This document shows, one piece after another, positions 1 through 7,510 of a stretch of DNA of 45,398 nt. Position numbers and translations under genes: made by a program. Source of the DNA: an uncultured Mollicutes bacterium (GTDB lineage Bacteria; Bacillota_I; Bacilli_A; RFN20; CAG-288); contig URQF01000001.1 in assembly GCA_900549915.1 (NCBI GenBank), positions 1 to 45,398 of the forward strand. Reading direction: 5' to 3'. Below the pieces are notes generated by a model, which was not told the origin of the DNA, made no database searches, and saw only the letters and a list, made by a program, of their open reading frames with translations. The first letter of the stretch is position 1; every line of letters starts with the position of its first letter.

Positions 1-99
1 AGGTACACAAAGACGATTAGGGCGAAATCTTTAAATGAATTTGATCCATTGAGTTTTTGCACTCAAAAGATTATCGATTCTCTCTTGAAAATACAATAA
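1..99 (+). CDS. 3' end of an unidentified protein, cut by the window edge
   Basis: An open frame enters from the left edge and stops at TAA 97-99, giving about 32 residues including LNEFDPLSFCTQKIIDSLL. I recognise no family. It could equally be chance read-through of intergenic DNA, because only the C-terminal end would be visible. Confidence 0.25.
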   Translation, partial: RYTKTIRAKSLNEFDPLSFCTQKIIDSLLKIQ

Positions 100-119
100 A
101 TTTGTATTTAGAGGAGAAA

Positions 120-250
120 ATGATATATACAACAAAATCAAGGAAGATTTAGACTTTGATTTAAAAACATACTTTCCAAATGAAGTTTGCGTGTACTTGC
201 ACAAAAACAAAGAAGTCTTATACGGAAAACTTATGGATGATTCTTTCTAG
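120..250 (+). pseudogene. Small ORF broken by a 2-base shift in an AT run
   Basis: A strong ribosome-binding site (GAGGAG, 111-116) precedes ATG at 120, but the frame stops after 10 codons. Removing one AT from the ATATAT run at 123-128 would join this start to a longer open frame ending at TAG 248-250. That frame contains DFDLKTYFPNEVCVYLHKN and would encode a protein of about 42 residues. I do not recognise the product. It may be a decaying gene, a slippage-variable gene or an assembly error. Confidence 0.35.
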
Positions 251-300
251 TGTGTTTTTTTGTATCTTATTGACAAGAGAGTTAAGGATTCAACTTGTTG

Positions 301-329
301 TTGAATTTAGGAAAATGATTTGATAAAAT
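301..329 (+). promoter_or_regulatory. Predicted promoter of the preQ1 leader and queT
   Basis: TTGAAT (301-306), a 17-base spacer and TAAAAT (324-329) form a sigma-A-like promoter. The predicted transcript start lies just before the preQ1 aptamer at 342. Confidence 0.5.
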
Positions 330-341
330 CCTTACCCGTAC

Positions 342-383
342 AGACAGTTCGACGTTACCATCCTGTCTATAAACAAAACCAGG
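342..383 (+). promoter_or_regulatory. preQ1-I riboswitch aptamer
   Basis: AGACAG (342-347) pairs with CTGTCT (363-368) around a loop beginning TTCGACGTTACC. An A-rich tail (ATAAACAAAACC) follows, as in the H-type pseudoknot of preQ1 class I aptamers. Its place upstream of a terminator and a queT-type transporter fits preQ1-controlled uptake of queuosine precursors. The pseudoknot pairing has not been modelled. Confidence 0.7.
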
Positions 384-403
384 AACACAAAGATTACATT
401 TTG

Positions 404-440
404 ATGCACTCTTTTGTCTCTGGAAGGAGTGCATTTTTTC
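404..440 (+). terminator. Attenuator of the preQ1 leader
   Basis: ATGCACTC (404-411) pairs with GAGTGCAT (427-434), and a run of T follows to 439. It lies between the preQ1 aptamer and the queT start, where ligand binding would switch between terminator and read-through. Confidence 0.75.
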
Positions 441-469
441 ATTCCTTCTTGGTAGAAACGGAGAAAATT

Positions 470-1066
470 ATGGAAGAGAAAGAAGTTACGGGACTAAAGA
501 CGAAAATCAAAAACTATTTTGCCTGCTTTAAATTAGATACGAGAAGCATTGCTTCCAATGCAATCATTGCAGCTAGGTATACTGCATTGACCTATGCGTT
601 CTTCTTCTGCTCCTACGGAAATGTACAGGTCCGTATATCCGAATTCAGGGTATTATTAGTCTTTTTCAATCCAAACTATATCTACGGATTGACAATCGGA
701 TGTATCTTAAGCAACATCTATGCTCCCGCAAGGTCAAGCTTCTGTTCACCCCTTGATATTGCGATTGGAACTGCTGCCACAATCGTTGCTTTGTTCTTAA
801 TCTCTTGGTGCAGACATAGGTTTGTCGCAACCCTTTTCCCAGCAATCACTAACGGACTTCTTCTTTCCTGGGAATTCACCTTCATCACGAATACCGAAGG
901 AAATGCCGGCAGTGTTCTCTATTGGACAAACTTCGGTTTTGTTGCACTCGGTGAAATCATTGCTGTTTCCATCCTTGGTTACTGGATCTTCTATTTCCTT
1001 GCTAAGAAAAACAAAGGCTTTTTAAAACTAATCGGTGCCAAACAGAATCTGAACTTCAAGTGGTAA
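470..1066 (+). CDS. queT: QueT-family transporter, queuosine-precursor ECF S component
   Basis: This 198-residue integral membrane protein has several hydrophobic segments and the QueT signature around residues 50-95: a stretch like QVRISEF(M)VLLVFFNPNYIYG followed by IGCILSNIYAP. Family members bind queuine or preQ0/preQ1 and work with the shared ECF energising module, which is not in this window. ATG 470 is chosen over the in-frame ATG at 320 because the latter would place the riboswitch and attenuator inside the gene; GGAGAAA precedes ATG 470. Read as Met, the AGG codons put hydrophobic residues inside membrane helices, for example AAMYTALTYAF. A preQ1 riboswitch upstream supports the assignment. 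Confidence 0.87.
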   Translation: MEEKEVTGLKTKIKNYFACFKLDTRSIASNAIIAARYTALTYAFFFCSYGNVQVRISEFRVLLVFFNPNYIYGLTIGCILSNIYAPARSSFCSPLDIAIGTAATIVALFLISWCRHRFVATLFPAITNGLLLSWEFTFITNTEGNAGSVLYWTNFGFVALGEIIAVSILGYWIFYFLAKKNKGFLKLIGAKQNLNFKW

Positions 1067-1165
1067 TTGTTGTTTTGTAGATAATCGGTGGGACTCTATA
1101 GGTGACACCAAAATTAATACGAAACATCCGATTTATTATTTAGATTAGAATATGGATAACTATAG

Positions 1166-1200
1166 ACAGGAAGAAAGAGGCTTGCTTCCTGCCTTTTTTT
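1166..1200 (+). terminator. Rho-independent terminator after queT
   Basis: CAGGAAG (1167-1173) and CTTCCTG form a hairpin followed by seven T. About 100 bases separate it from the queT stop. That gap holds no gene I can support, only a 16-codon ATG frame that runs over the hairpin. Confidence 0.7.
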
Positions 1201-1235
1201 GATTTCGAAAATAAATGGAGGTGAGCTGTTACTTA

Positions 1236-1267
1236 AAACAAAAAAAGACATCCATTACTGGATGTCC
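1236..1267 (-). terminator. Terminator of the tRNA(CCU)-tRNA-Arg-membrane protein transcript
   Basis: On the minus strand GACATCC and GGATGTC (1247-1253 and 1260-1266) form a hairpin followed by T7 (plus-strand A run 1236-1246). The stop codon of the preceding membrane-protein gene lies in the loop. Confidence 0.7.
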
Positions 1268-1557
1268 TGGTTTTCGTTTCCTGGATTCTTATCTGGATTC
1301 TTTCGAACATAGTTGGAAGAAATCGAAGTTAATGCAACAGCAGCCAGAGTTAAGAATACAACGACTCCACCGATTACTGTCCTTAAGATACCAGCAAGAG
1401 AAACTGGATTCGGCGAAGTAAGGAGAATCACACCAGATAGAAGCACACCGAGGCTGATAAGGAAGAAGAGAGAGAGGAGGGAAATGAAGATTGCACTCCC
1501 TTTTTTCGATAATCGGGCAATCCCGAACCTGATCTTTGCAATAAGTTTACCAATCAT
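1255..1557 (-). CDS. Small two-helix membrane protein of unknown function
   Basis: This 100-residue protein has two hydrophobic segments at about residues 20-48 and 54-80, a basic N-terminus and a polar tail rich in Asn, Asp and Pro. I do not recognise a family. It starts 10 bases after the CCA end of tRNA-Arg(CCG) on the same strand and ends in the terminator loop, so it is probably co-transcribed with the tRNAs. There is no clear Shine-Dalgarno sequence before ATG 1557, and the space is occupied by the tRNA 3' end, so the start is uncertain. An AGG codon in the second helix (GIL-AGG-TVIGG) makes a better helix as Met than as Arg. An opposite-strand frame over the same bases looks like a shadow. 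Confidence 0.5.
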   Translation of the reverse strand: MIGKLIAKIRFGIARLSKKGSAIFISLLSLFFLISLGVLLSGVILLTSPNPVSLAGILRTVIGGVVVFLTLAAVALTSISSNYVRKNPDKNPGNENQDIQ

Positions 1558-1567
1558 GACTTAGGAA

Positions 1568-1644
1568 TGGTGTGCCCTAAGGGATTCGAACCCTTGGCCT
1601 CAAGCTTCGGAGGCTTGCGCTCTATCCAGCTGAGCTAAGGGCAC
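1568..1644 (-). tRNA. tRNA-Arg (anticodon CCG)
   Basis: The cloverleaf has acceptor GTGCCCT/AGGGCAC, D-arm GCTC/GAGC, anticodon stem CAAGC/GCTTG with loop CTCCGAA, and T-arm AAGGG/CCCTT. A73 and an encoded CCA are present. The anticodon CCG reads CGG. Base 20 is A, the main bacterial arginine identity base, so CGG remains Arg here. It lies directly downstream of the tRNA with anticodon CCU. Confidence 0.95.
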
Positions 1645-1657
1645 TGATAATAAAAAA

Positions 1658-1734
1658 TGGTGGCCGAGACGAGAATCGAACTCGTGACAAACCGCTTAGG
1701 AGACGGTTGCTCTACCATGCTGAGCTACCCGGCC
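1658..1734 (-). tRNA. tRNA with anticodon CCU, probably a methionine tRNA reading AGG
   Basis: The cloverleaf has acceptor GGCCGGG/CTCGGCC, D-arm GCTC/GAGC, anticodon stem ACCGT/GCGGT with loop CTCCTAA, variable loop TTGTC, T-arm ACGAG/CTCGT, A73 and an encoded CCA. The anticodon CCU pairs with AGG. D-loop base 20 is U, not the A20 that bacterial arginyl-tRNA synthetase needs. The start GGC, the GTAGCTCAG segment and the variable-loop GTC followed by A resemble bacterial elongator tRNA-Met as I remember it. CAU to CCU is a single-base change (A35C), so descent from an elongator tRNA-Met copy is plausible. Proteins across this window carry AGG at methionine positions, which fits charging with Met. 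A standard annotation tool would label it tRNA-Arg. Confidence 0.9.
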
Positions 1735-1745
1735 AGCCGAAAGAA

Positions 1746-1751
1746 ATTATA
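1746..1751 (-). promoter_or_regulatory. Predicted -10 box of the tRNA(CCU) transcript
   Basis: TATAAT on the minus strand lies 11 bases upstream of the tRNA(CCU) 5' end. The -35 region is T-rich without a good consensus, so only the -10 is called. Confidence 0.45.
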
Positions 1752-1840
1752 CACCTTTGAATGGAAAAAGAAAACAAAAATATATTTTTCGTGAAATTAT
1801 ATGCTTCTCACACCCAATATGAAGTGAATAGGAGGACGTT

Positions 1841-3670
1841 ATGAAACAAAAAAGGAGGGTTCTTTACCTATCTTCTACTTTTCTGCTACCTTCTCTTCCC
1901 AATAAAAAGGATGCTTATCAGAATCCGTTTGTTGACATTCCAGCCTGTAAAACGAATAGGATTACCTATGCGGATGCAGATTCCCTTGTGAATAAGCTTC
2001 CTCTTGATTTCTATGCGAATGCTCCTGCGGAAGGGCATCTTGGTATCGGAGGAGAACATGCAAGACCACTAGAAAAGAGAAGGGAACCTATCTGGGTTGA
2101 TACACCAGAAGGGAAAATCGATATTGGTATTGTCTTTGCCCAGGATATTGGGTTTCAAAACAAAAACAGGGAAAGGAGAGCCCTTGGTTTTTCCTTTGAC
2201 TTTACCATCGATGGCAAGCCCTACAAGAAAACTTATCGAAAAGTAGTGAATGATCTTCCTTCTTTATTCCATCAAATGGGTAAGGTAGATGACAATGAAG
2301 ATGAAGAGATACTGAAGACGAGCTTCTTTCTTTGGAATGAGAGAACAATCAATCTTCGGATTGATTTAGATGGGCATCATATCTTCTATTTAAATTCGGT
2401 TGACTTCTATTACGGAGACCTCCCGAAAGATATCTGGTATGCCTACCTCTTGCCACAAAATGACAATGATCGATACTTGATCTCAAACAAACAGGATTTC
2501 TGTCATAGTCATGATAAGGAATACAATCTGAATATTGGTACAAAAGCGGAATTCACGCTCTACTCTCCTTATGGAAGTTTCTACGATAGACGGTATCTAG
2601 AAGAATCCTTTGGTGTCAGAAAATATCCTGGTGATAATAACCTGATTACCGATAACAATATCGTAAATGGAATAACTTCCCGATATTTTGTTGACAGTTA
2701 TCTTGCACCTATTGGAACGCAGTACGAGGTAGAAAGGTATAGCAGTTATAGGGGATACAATGAAAAAATCATCCTTCATAGGATAGTCGGTGATAAGAAA
2801 CCACCGACAATCTATTTTCCGCATGGAAAAGAAATCAAGCTGAGTTATAAGAGCGACTTTACTTCTTATCAAAGCTATGAAGGAGAAGTCTTGATAACAG
2901 ACAACAAAGACGAAATCATTCGGACAAAGCTTCTTAGAAAGGACGGAACAGAACTACCGGAAAATACCTGTGATACGTTTGACTGTATCTTATCCTGTTA
3001 TGACAGGATGCAAAACAAATCCCAAGAAGAAGTTAAGGTCACTCTGATCGATGATCTTCCTCCCAATAGGAAAGCGGAGTATTCCGATATCTTTCTTCCA
3101 AAAGGAACAAGGATCAGCAAAAAAGAACTCCTCTCTTACTTTCAGATTGAAGATGATATTGATAAGCATCCGACAAGGAAAATAAGGGAGGATACTTATT
3201 CTGGAAAACAGTCTGTTCCTGGAAACTATCTTTTCACTGTGGAAGGAAAGGACAAGGAAGAGAATACAAGCTCATTGACAAGGAAAATTCATGTCAAAGA
3301 AAGCTTTGGCGAATATTATTTGAGAGATGGTTTTGTTAAAGTCCTGGAAACGGAAATCCCGACAAAAGAAGAACTGGTATCCCTCTTTATTCAAAGCGGA
3401 AGACTACCGGATAAAAACTACAGCTTCATTGAACAGATCGAAGGAGAGACCATCTCCCGTAATCTGAAACCAGGAGACTACCAGAGGAAGCTGAAACTTT
3501 CTAGCCAAGGGGAAGAGGATATTGTCTTTCCTTTCGTTCTTTCGGTCATGAAAAAGGAGACAGATTCTTTTCAAAGGGAGGAAAAAGAATCGTTCTTGGA
3601 ACGGATTATCTCCTTCATCATTAAGATTTTCACTGCGATCGTTGACTTCTTCAAAAATCTTTTTTCCTAG
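1841..3670 (+). CDS. Large secreted or surface protein of unknown function
   Basis: This 609-residue protein follows a clear GGAGG site. The N-terminus has a basic start (MKQK) and a hydrophobic stretch, VLYLSSTFLLPSLP, that could act as a signal or anchor. The middle is rich in Tyr, Asp and Lys. From about residue 325 it contains repeated beta-rich segments resembling bacterial Ig-like modules, with phrases such as DNKDEI, DDLPP and VPGNYLFTVEG. The last 25 residues are amphipathic and hydrophobic (FLERIISFIIKIF, then FFKNLFS), perhaps a membrane-associating tail. It stands alone between tRNA genes. No catalytic motif is visible. Confidence 0.75.
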   Translation: MKQKRRVLYLSSTFLLPSLPNKKDAYQNPFVDIPACKTNRITYADADSLVNKLPLDFYANAPAEGHLGIGGEHARPLEKRREPIWVDTPEGKIDIGIVFAQDIGFQNKNRERRALGFSFDFTIDGKPYKKTYRKVVNDLPSLFHQMGKVDDNEDEEILKTSFFLWNERTINLRIDLDGHHIFYLNSVDFYYGDLPKDIWYAYLLPQNDNDRYLISNKQDFCHSHDKEYNLNIGTKAEFTLYSPYGSFYDRRYLEESFGVRKYPGDNNLITDNNIVNGITSRYFVDSYLAPIGTQYEVERYSSYRGYNEKIILHRIVGDKKPPTIYFPHGKEIKLSYKSDFTSYQSYEGEVLITDNKDEIIRTKLLRKDGTELPENTCDTFDCILSCYDRMQNKSQEEVKVTLIDDLPPNRKAEYSDIFLPKGTRISKKELLSYFQIEDDIDKHPTRKIREDTYSGKQSVPGNYLFTVEGKDKEENTSSLTRKIHVKESFGEYYLRDGFVKVLETEIPTKEELVSLFIQSGRLPDKNYSFIEQIEGETISRNLKPGDYQRKLKLSSQGEEDIVFPFVLSVMKKETDSFQREEKESFLERIISFIIKIFTAIVDFFKNLFS

Positions 3671-3700
3671 GCTTGCTTCCATCCTACAATGAAAAATCAA

Positions 3701-3729
3701 TTGCACTTTTTTTCTTCTTGGGGTATCAT
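3701..3729 (+). promoter_or_regulatory. Promoter of tRNA-Leu(CAG)
   Basis: TTGCAC (3701-3706), a 17-base spacer and TATCAT (3724-3729), ending 11 bases before the tRNA 5' end. Confidence 0.65.
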
Positions 3730-3740
3730 TATTTAGCTAT

Positions 3741-3823
3741 GCAGCTGTGGCGGAACTGGTAGACGCGCTAGATTCAGGTTCTAGTGGTTACCCGTGGGGG
3801 TTCGAGTCCCCCCAGCTGCACCA
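3741..3823 (+). tRNA. tRNA-Leu (anticodon CAG)
   Basis: The acceptor GCAGCTG pairs with CAGCTGC (3813-3819), followed by A73 and an encoded CCA. The anticodon arm CTAGA/TCTAG carries loop TTCAGGT, giving anticodon CAG for CUG. The long variable arm (GTGGTTACCCG region) is typical of class II leucine tRNAs. Confidence 0.95.
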
Positions 3824-3839
3824 GGTGGAGAAAGAGTAC

Positions 3840-3873
3840 AGGCCCGGCTTAACTGACCGGGCTCCTTTTTTTA
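3840..3873 (+). terminator. Terminator of tRNA-Leu
   Basis: GCCCGG (3842-3847) pairs with CCGGGC (3857-3862), followed by T8. It ends the single-gene tRNA transcript. Confidence 0.85.
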
Positions 3874-3972
3874 TTTCTATAAATTCAGCTTAAGATTTCT
3901 TTGAATTGTTGGACGAAGAATTTCTTAAATGTTTCCATAGAGTTTCACTTGGAAGGAGAAAAGGAATAAGGA

Positions 3973-4107
3973 ATGAATGACGAAAAGCAAACTGTTTTGC
4001 TTTTTGTTGATAATTGTAGGAAAGGTCAGTCTGAAATAATCCATCCTTTTTCTTTTAAGAGAGTCCGTTGCATTGGCGGAATTCTTTTGGAAAACACAGC
4101 TCCTTAG
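3973..4107 (+). CDS. Possible 44-residue small protein
   Basis: ATG 3973 is preceded by purine-rich sequence with AGGAG at 3954-3958 and AAGGA directly before the start, so the spacing is not ideal. The product contains QTVLLFVDNCMKG if AGG is read as Met, and ends GGILLENTAP. I recognise no family. The interval 3874-4086 otherwise holds only a weak AAAGCAAA/TTTGCTTT hairpin near 3979-4003. This may be non-coding leader. Confidence 0.25.
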   Translation: MNDEKQTVLLFVDNCRKGQSEIIHPFSFKRVRCIGGILLENTAP

Positions 4108-4115
4108 GGTAAAAT
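4087..4115 (+). promoter_or_regulatory. Predicted promoter of the oxidoreductase-aconitase X operon
   Basis: TTGGAA (4087-4092), a 17-base spacer and TAAAAT (4110-4115). The start codon at 4143 follows after a short leader with AAAGGAG. Confidence 0.5.
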
Positions 4116-4142
4116 AAAGGTGCTTGAAAGGAGCAATTGGTT

Positions 4143-6197
4143 ATGGATGAAAAATCAAATCCTCTGTTCACCCCTTGGAAAATCGGCAATCTTGAAATCA
4201 AGAACCGTATTGTTATGACTTCTATGGGTGGCACAGATTTGTTCGGCTGGATGGAAATCAATCATTTCGACAAGGAGGCTGCAAAATTCTTATTAGATAA
4301 GGCAGAGCATGATGTCGGATTGATTCTTCCTGGCTGTCAGCCAGTCTATAATCCGATGCTTGGACAATGGCTCTACCGGAAAAAGAGCAGGTTCAAGAAA
4401 GTCAAACCCTTCAGGGATGAGGTTCATAAGCATGGTGCAAAGCTGTTCATCCAGCTGACTGCTGGCTTTGGACGTTCTTTCTGTATTTCCGATAGGATGG
4501 AAAAACTTGCCTCGAATAAGGTCCTTAATGTCTTATCGAAGCCGGTGATGAATTTTGATAAGATCTGTGCGACCGCTTCTCCTTCTCCGAATCGTTGGTC
4601 GGATAAGGTTCCTTCTAAGGAAAGGACGAAGAAAGATATTGAGCAGTTTATCAAAGCCTTTGCAAAGAGTGCCAAACTGCTCAAGGATAATGGTGTTGAC
4701 GGTGTTGAAGTCCATGCGGTTCATGAAGGATACAGGCTTGACCAGTTCACTCTGAAATATGTTAACAAACGTACGGATGAATATGGTGGAAGCCTTGAGA
4801 ACCGTTATCGTTTTGCCATCGAGATTGTCAAAGCCATCAAAAAAGAATGCGGACAGGATTTCCCTGTTTCTCTTCGTTATTCGGTTCTTTCTAAGACCAA
4901 AGGATTCCGGGAAGGCGCCCTTCCTGGAGAAGAATACAAGGAAGTCGGACGAGATAGGGAAGAGAGCAAAGAAGCGATTAAGCTCCTTTCGGAAGCCGGC
5001 TACGATAGGTTCAACTGCGATAATGGAACCTATGATGCCTGGTACTGGGCTCATCCGCCGATTTATAGGCCAGAGAACTGCAATCTAGAAGCTGTTGAGG
5101 AAATCAAGAAATATACCGATAAGCCTGTTGTGTGCGCCGGACGTCTTGATCCATTTGTTGCTTCTAAGGCGATTGAAGAAGGCAAGTTAGATGGTGCCGG
5201 ATTTGCCCGTCCTTTCTTAGCGGATCCTCACTGGGTTACGAAGAGGAAAGAAGGACATAGGGATGATATCCGTCCTTGTATCTGCTGCCATAACGGATGC
5301 TTCAATAGGGCACACTATAAAGGACATGCCAATGATCAATCCTTGACTGATTCTCTTCATAGGTCCCGTTGTGCTGTCAATGCAGAAACAAGGCAAACAA
5401 CGAAGCACTATATTGCGAAGACAAAATCTCCGAAGAAAGTTGCCATCATTGGTGGCGGCATCGGCGGAAGGGAAGCTGCAAGAGTGTTAAAGCTCCGTGG
5501 TCATACTCCAGTCATCTATGAAAAGAGCAATCGTTTAGGTGGCGTGTTTGTTGAAGCAGGCTCTGCTTCCTTTAAAGGAAAGCTTCGTGAATTGCTTGCC
5601 TGGTACGAGAAACAGAGGAAGGATAGGAATATCGAAATCCACCTCAATACGGAAATTAAAGATATTCACGAAATCCAAGCGGATCACTATATTATTGCAA
5701 CAGGATCGACTCCGAAGTTCTTCAAATCCGTTCCTGGATTTGAAAAGGGAATTGAGGCTGTCGAATATCTGAAAGACAAGAAATGCGGTGACAATGTTGT
5801 CGTTGTCGGCGGTGGTCTCACTGGCTGTGAAATCGCATATGAGCTTTGCTTAGAAGGAAAGAAACCGACCATTGTCGAGAGGAAGAACGATTTAGTTGCT
5901 CAGACTGGTGTCTGTCTTGCAAACTCTTCCTATCTAAGAGAATACTTTGCACTTCATAAAGTCCCAGTCTACTTAGAAACCAAAATCAAGGAAATCAAGG
6001 ACAAAGAAGTCATCTGCACTGGTAAAGACGGAAAAGAAATCGTCATTCCCTGTGATAGTGTGATTACATCCGTTGGTTATAATCCAGCTCCGCTGACTTG
6101 CAAGCAGAAAGATGTTGACTTAGTCGGTGACTGCAACGGAATCGGAAATCTTCGTAATGTTATCTGGGGCGCCTACGACGTTGCTAGGAAAATCTAA
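4143..6197 (+). CDS. Old-Yellow-Enzyme-type NADH:flavin oxidoreductase with C-terminal FAD/NAD domain
   Basis: This 684-residue protein has the layout of 2,4-dienoyl-CoA reductase (FadH), 2-enoate reductases and the BaiCD/BaiH group. Residues about 5-370 form an FMN TIM barrel, with GVEVHAVHEGY(M)LDQF and the NKRTDEYGGSLENR block. Four cysteines follow in CICCHNGC for a 4Fe-4S cluster. From about residue 430 comes a Rossmann FAD domain with GGGIGG(M)EAARV, and a second glycine motif, VVVGGGLTGCEIAYE, binds NAD(P)H. ATG 4143 is preferred to TTG 4137 for its spacing to AAAGGAG. In GGGIGG(AGG)EAARV the AGG falls on the near-invariant Met of the family. It is followed 16 bases later by aconitase X. 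The substrate is unknown. Confidence 0.88.
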   Translation: MDEKSNPLFTPWKIGNLEIKNRIVMTSMGGTDLFGWMEINHFDKEAAKFLLDKAEHDVGLILPGCQPVYNPMLGQWLYRKKSRFKKVKPFRDEVHKHGAKLFIQLTAGFGRSFCISDRMEKLASNKVLNVLSKPVMNFDKICATASPSPNRWSDKVPSKERTKKDIEQFIKAFAKSAKLLKDNGVDGVEVHAVHEGYRLDQFTLKYVNKRTDEYGGSLENRYRFAIEIVKAIKKECGQDFPVSLRYSVLSKTKGFREGALPGEEYKEVGRDREESKEAIKLLSEAGYDRFNCDNGTYDAWYWAHPPIYRPENCNLEAVEEIKKYTDKPVVCAGRLDPFVASKAIEEGKLDGAGFARPFLADPHWVTKRKEGHRDDIRPCICCHNGCFNRAHYKGHANDQSLTDSLHRSRCAVNAETRQTTKHYIAKTKSPKKVAIIGGGIGGREAARVLKLRGHTPVIYEKSNRLGGVFVEAGSASFKGKLRELLAWYEKQRKDRNIEIHLNTEIKDIHEIQADHYIIATGSTPKFFKSVPGFEKGIEAVEYLKDKKCGDNVVVVGGGLTGCEIAYELCLEGKKPTIVERKNDLVAQTGVCLANSSYLREYFALHKVPVYLETKIKEIKDKEVICTGKDGKEIVIPCDSVITSVGYNPAPLTCKQKDVDLVGDCNGIGNLRNVIWGAYDVARKI

Positions 6198-6213
6198 ATA
6201 AAGGAGAAAGACA

Positions 6214-7509
6214 ATGTACGAACCAAAAAGGCAGCTTACCGAAGAAGAAAAGGACATTCTTTCTGGAAAGCAGGGCGAAACGAAAGCCAAGAGGAGGGAA
6301 TGTCTTGTCCGTTATGGTGATATCTTCCATGCAAAGAGAATGGTTAAGATCACTCACAAGGAAGGACATCTTGTCACTTCCTTTGGCTTACAGCTATTGA
6401 CTCCGATTTACCCTCTTAGGGATGAATTAATTAAAGCCGGACTTGTCGCGGAAGAAGGCTTCACTGCAGACCCGCGTCCTAGGGATTACAAGAACGCAAG
6501 TGCAAATCCAATTGAAAAATTGGTTTTCAATCATTTCATGTATTCTACCCAAGGACACTATGAAGACCAATTAAAGAAGGTCGGTAGGAAAGATGATAAA
6601 GGATTCACTTGCACCTGCTATCTGAAGGAAAATGAAAACATCCCTCAGAAAGGCGATATTCTTTCTTGGGCAGAGAGCTCTGCTGTGGTCTATGCTAACT
6701 CTGTCTTAGGTGCTCGTTGCAACCGTAACTCCGGTGTCTTTGATTTATTCGGAATCCTTCTTGGCGAGGTTCCGGAATTCGGTTTCCTTCTTGATGAAGG
6801 ACGGAAAGCGGATTATAAGGTCATTATCAAATGTACAAAGCTTCCGGAAGCCCAAATCTTAGGATCGGCTATCGGTAGGAAGGTTAGGGAGAAAGTACCT
6901 TATGTTATTGGTCTTGATCAATGGTTAAAGGATCTTCCGGACGAAGATACCATTGCTTATCTTAAGGACTTCGGGGCAGCAACGGCTAGTAATGGTGCTG
7001 TCGGACTTTATCACATCGACAAGATTACTCCAGAAGCCAAAGAACTTGGTCAATCCTTGTTGAAAGAGAATGTCAAAGAATACGTTATCGATGATGCTGA
7101 AATCGAACGTGTCTATAAGAGCTATCCGATTAGGTGGAAGAAGAAAAACGCTAAACCGCATAAGTGCTTCATCGGCTGTCCTCATTTGACAAAGAAACAG
7201 CTGATTGACTGGACTAGGAACATCGAAAAAGGACTGAAGGAAAGCGGAAAGAAGAAACTTGTCGTTGATACGGTCTTAACGACCTCTCCGCATGTCTTAG
7301 ATGCCTTTAAGGAAACCGAATACTACAATCGTTTAATTGCAACTGGTGCCCATGTCTCCATTATCTGTCCGTTAAGGTATGCGGATAACCCGCTTTGTCA
7401 TGCACGGCCTAGGATTACTAACTCGAACAAGCTGCGTACCTATACCTTTGCCCGATACGAAAAAGATGAAAAGATTCTGAATCTCATCACTGGAAAGGAG
7501 AGCTACTAA
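6214..7509 (+). CDS. Aconitase X large (catalytic) subunit
   Basis: This 431-residue protein belongs to the aconitase X (AcnX, former DUF521) family, separate Fe-S dehydratases. Recognisable blocks are GFTCTCYL, the ILSWAESSAVVYANSVLGA segment and the ARCNRNSG block, DEGRKADY, and FIGCPHLTKKQL with a further cysteine near the C-terminus (CHARPRITNS region). Known members are cis-3-hydroxy-L-proline dehydratases in bacteria and mevalonate-5-phosphate dehydratases in archaea; a bacterial hydroxyproline-type role is more likely. The small swivel domain is a separate gene one base downstream, as in the two-subunit type. Conserved arginines in ARCNRN are CGT, whereas AGG occurs in LTPIYPL(AGG)DEL and VG(AGG)KDD, where Met fits. 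Confidence 0.9.
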   Translation: MYEPKRQLTEEEKDILSGKQGETKAKRRECLVRYGDIFHAKRMVKITHKEGHLVTSFGLQLLTPIYPLRDELIKAGLVAEEGFTADPRPRDYKNASANPIEKLVFNHFMYSTQGHYEDQLKKVGRKDDKGFTCTCYLKENENIPQKGDILSWAESSAVVYANSVLGARCNRNSGVFDLFGILLGEVPEFGFLLDEGRKADYKVIIKCTKLPEAQILGSAIGRKVREKVPYVIGLDQWLKDLPDEDTIAYLKDFGAATASNGAVGLYHIDKITPEAKELGQSLLKENVKEYVIDDAEIERVYKSYPIRWKKKNAKPHKCFIGCPHLTKKQLIDWTRNIEKGLKESGKKKLVVDTVLTTSPHVLDAFKETEYYNRLIATGAHVSIICPLRYADNPLCHARPRITNSNKLRTYTFARYEKDEKILNLITGKESY

Positions 7510-7510
7510 A

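Noticed and set aside
1152..1202. 16-codon ATG frame over the queT terminator
   Set aside because: No ribosome-binding site, and most of it is the hairpin itself.
1313..1564. Plus-strand 83-codon frame opposite the small membrane protein
   Set aside because: No hydrophobic pattern or start site; it is the antisense of a frame with two clear membrane helices.
4533..5054. Long antisense frame opposite the flavoenzyme
   Set aside because: Lies wholly within a conserved FMN barrel on the other strand and has no ribosome-binding site.
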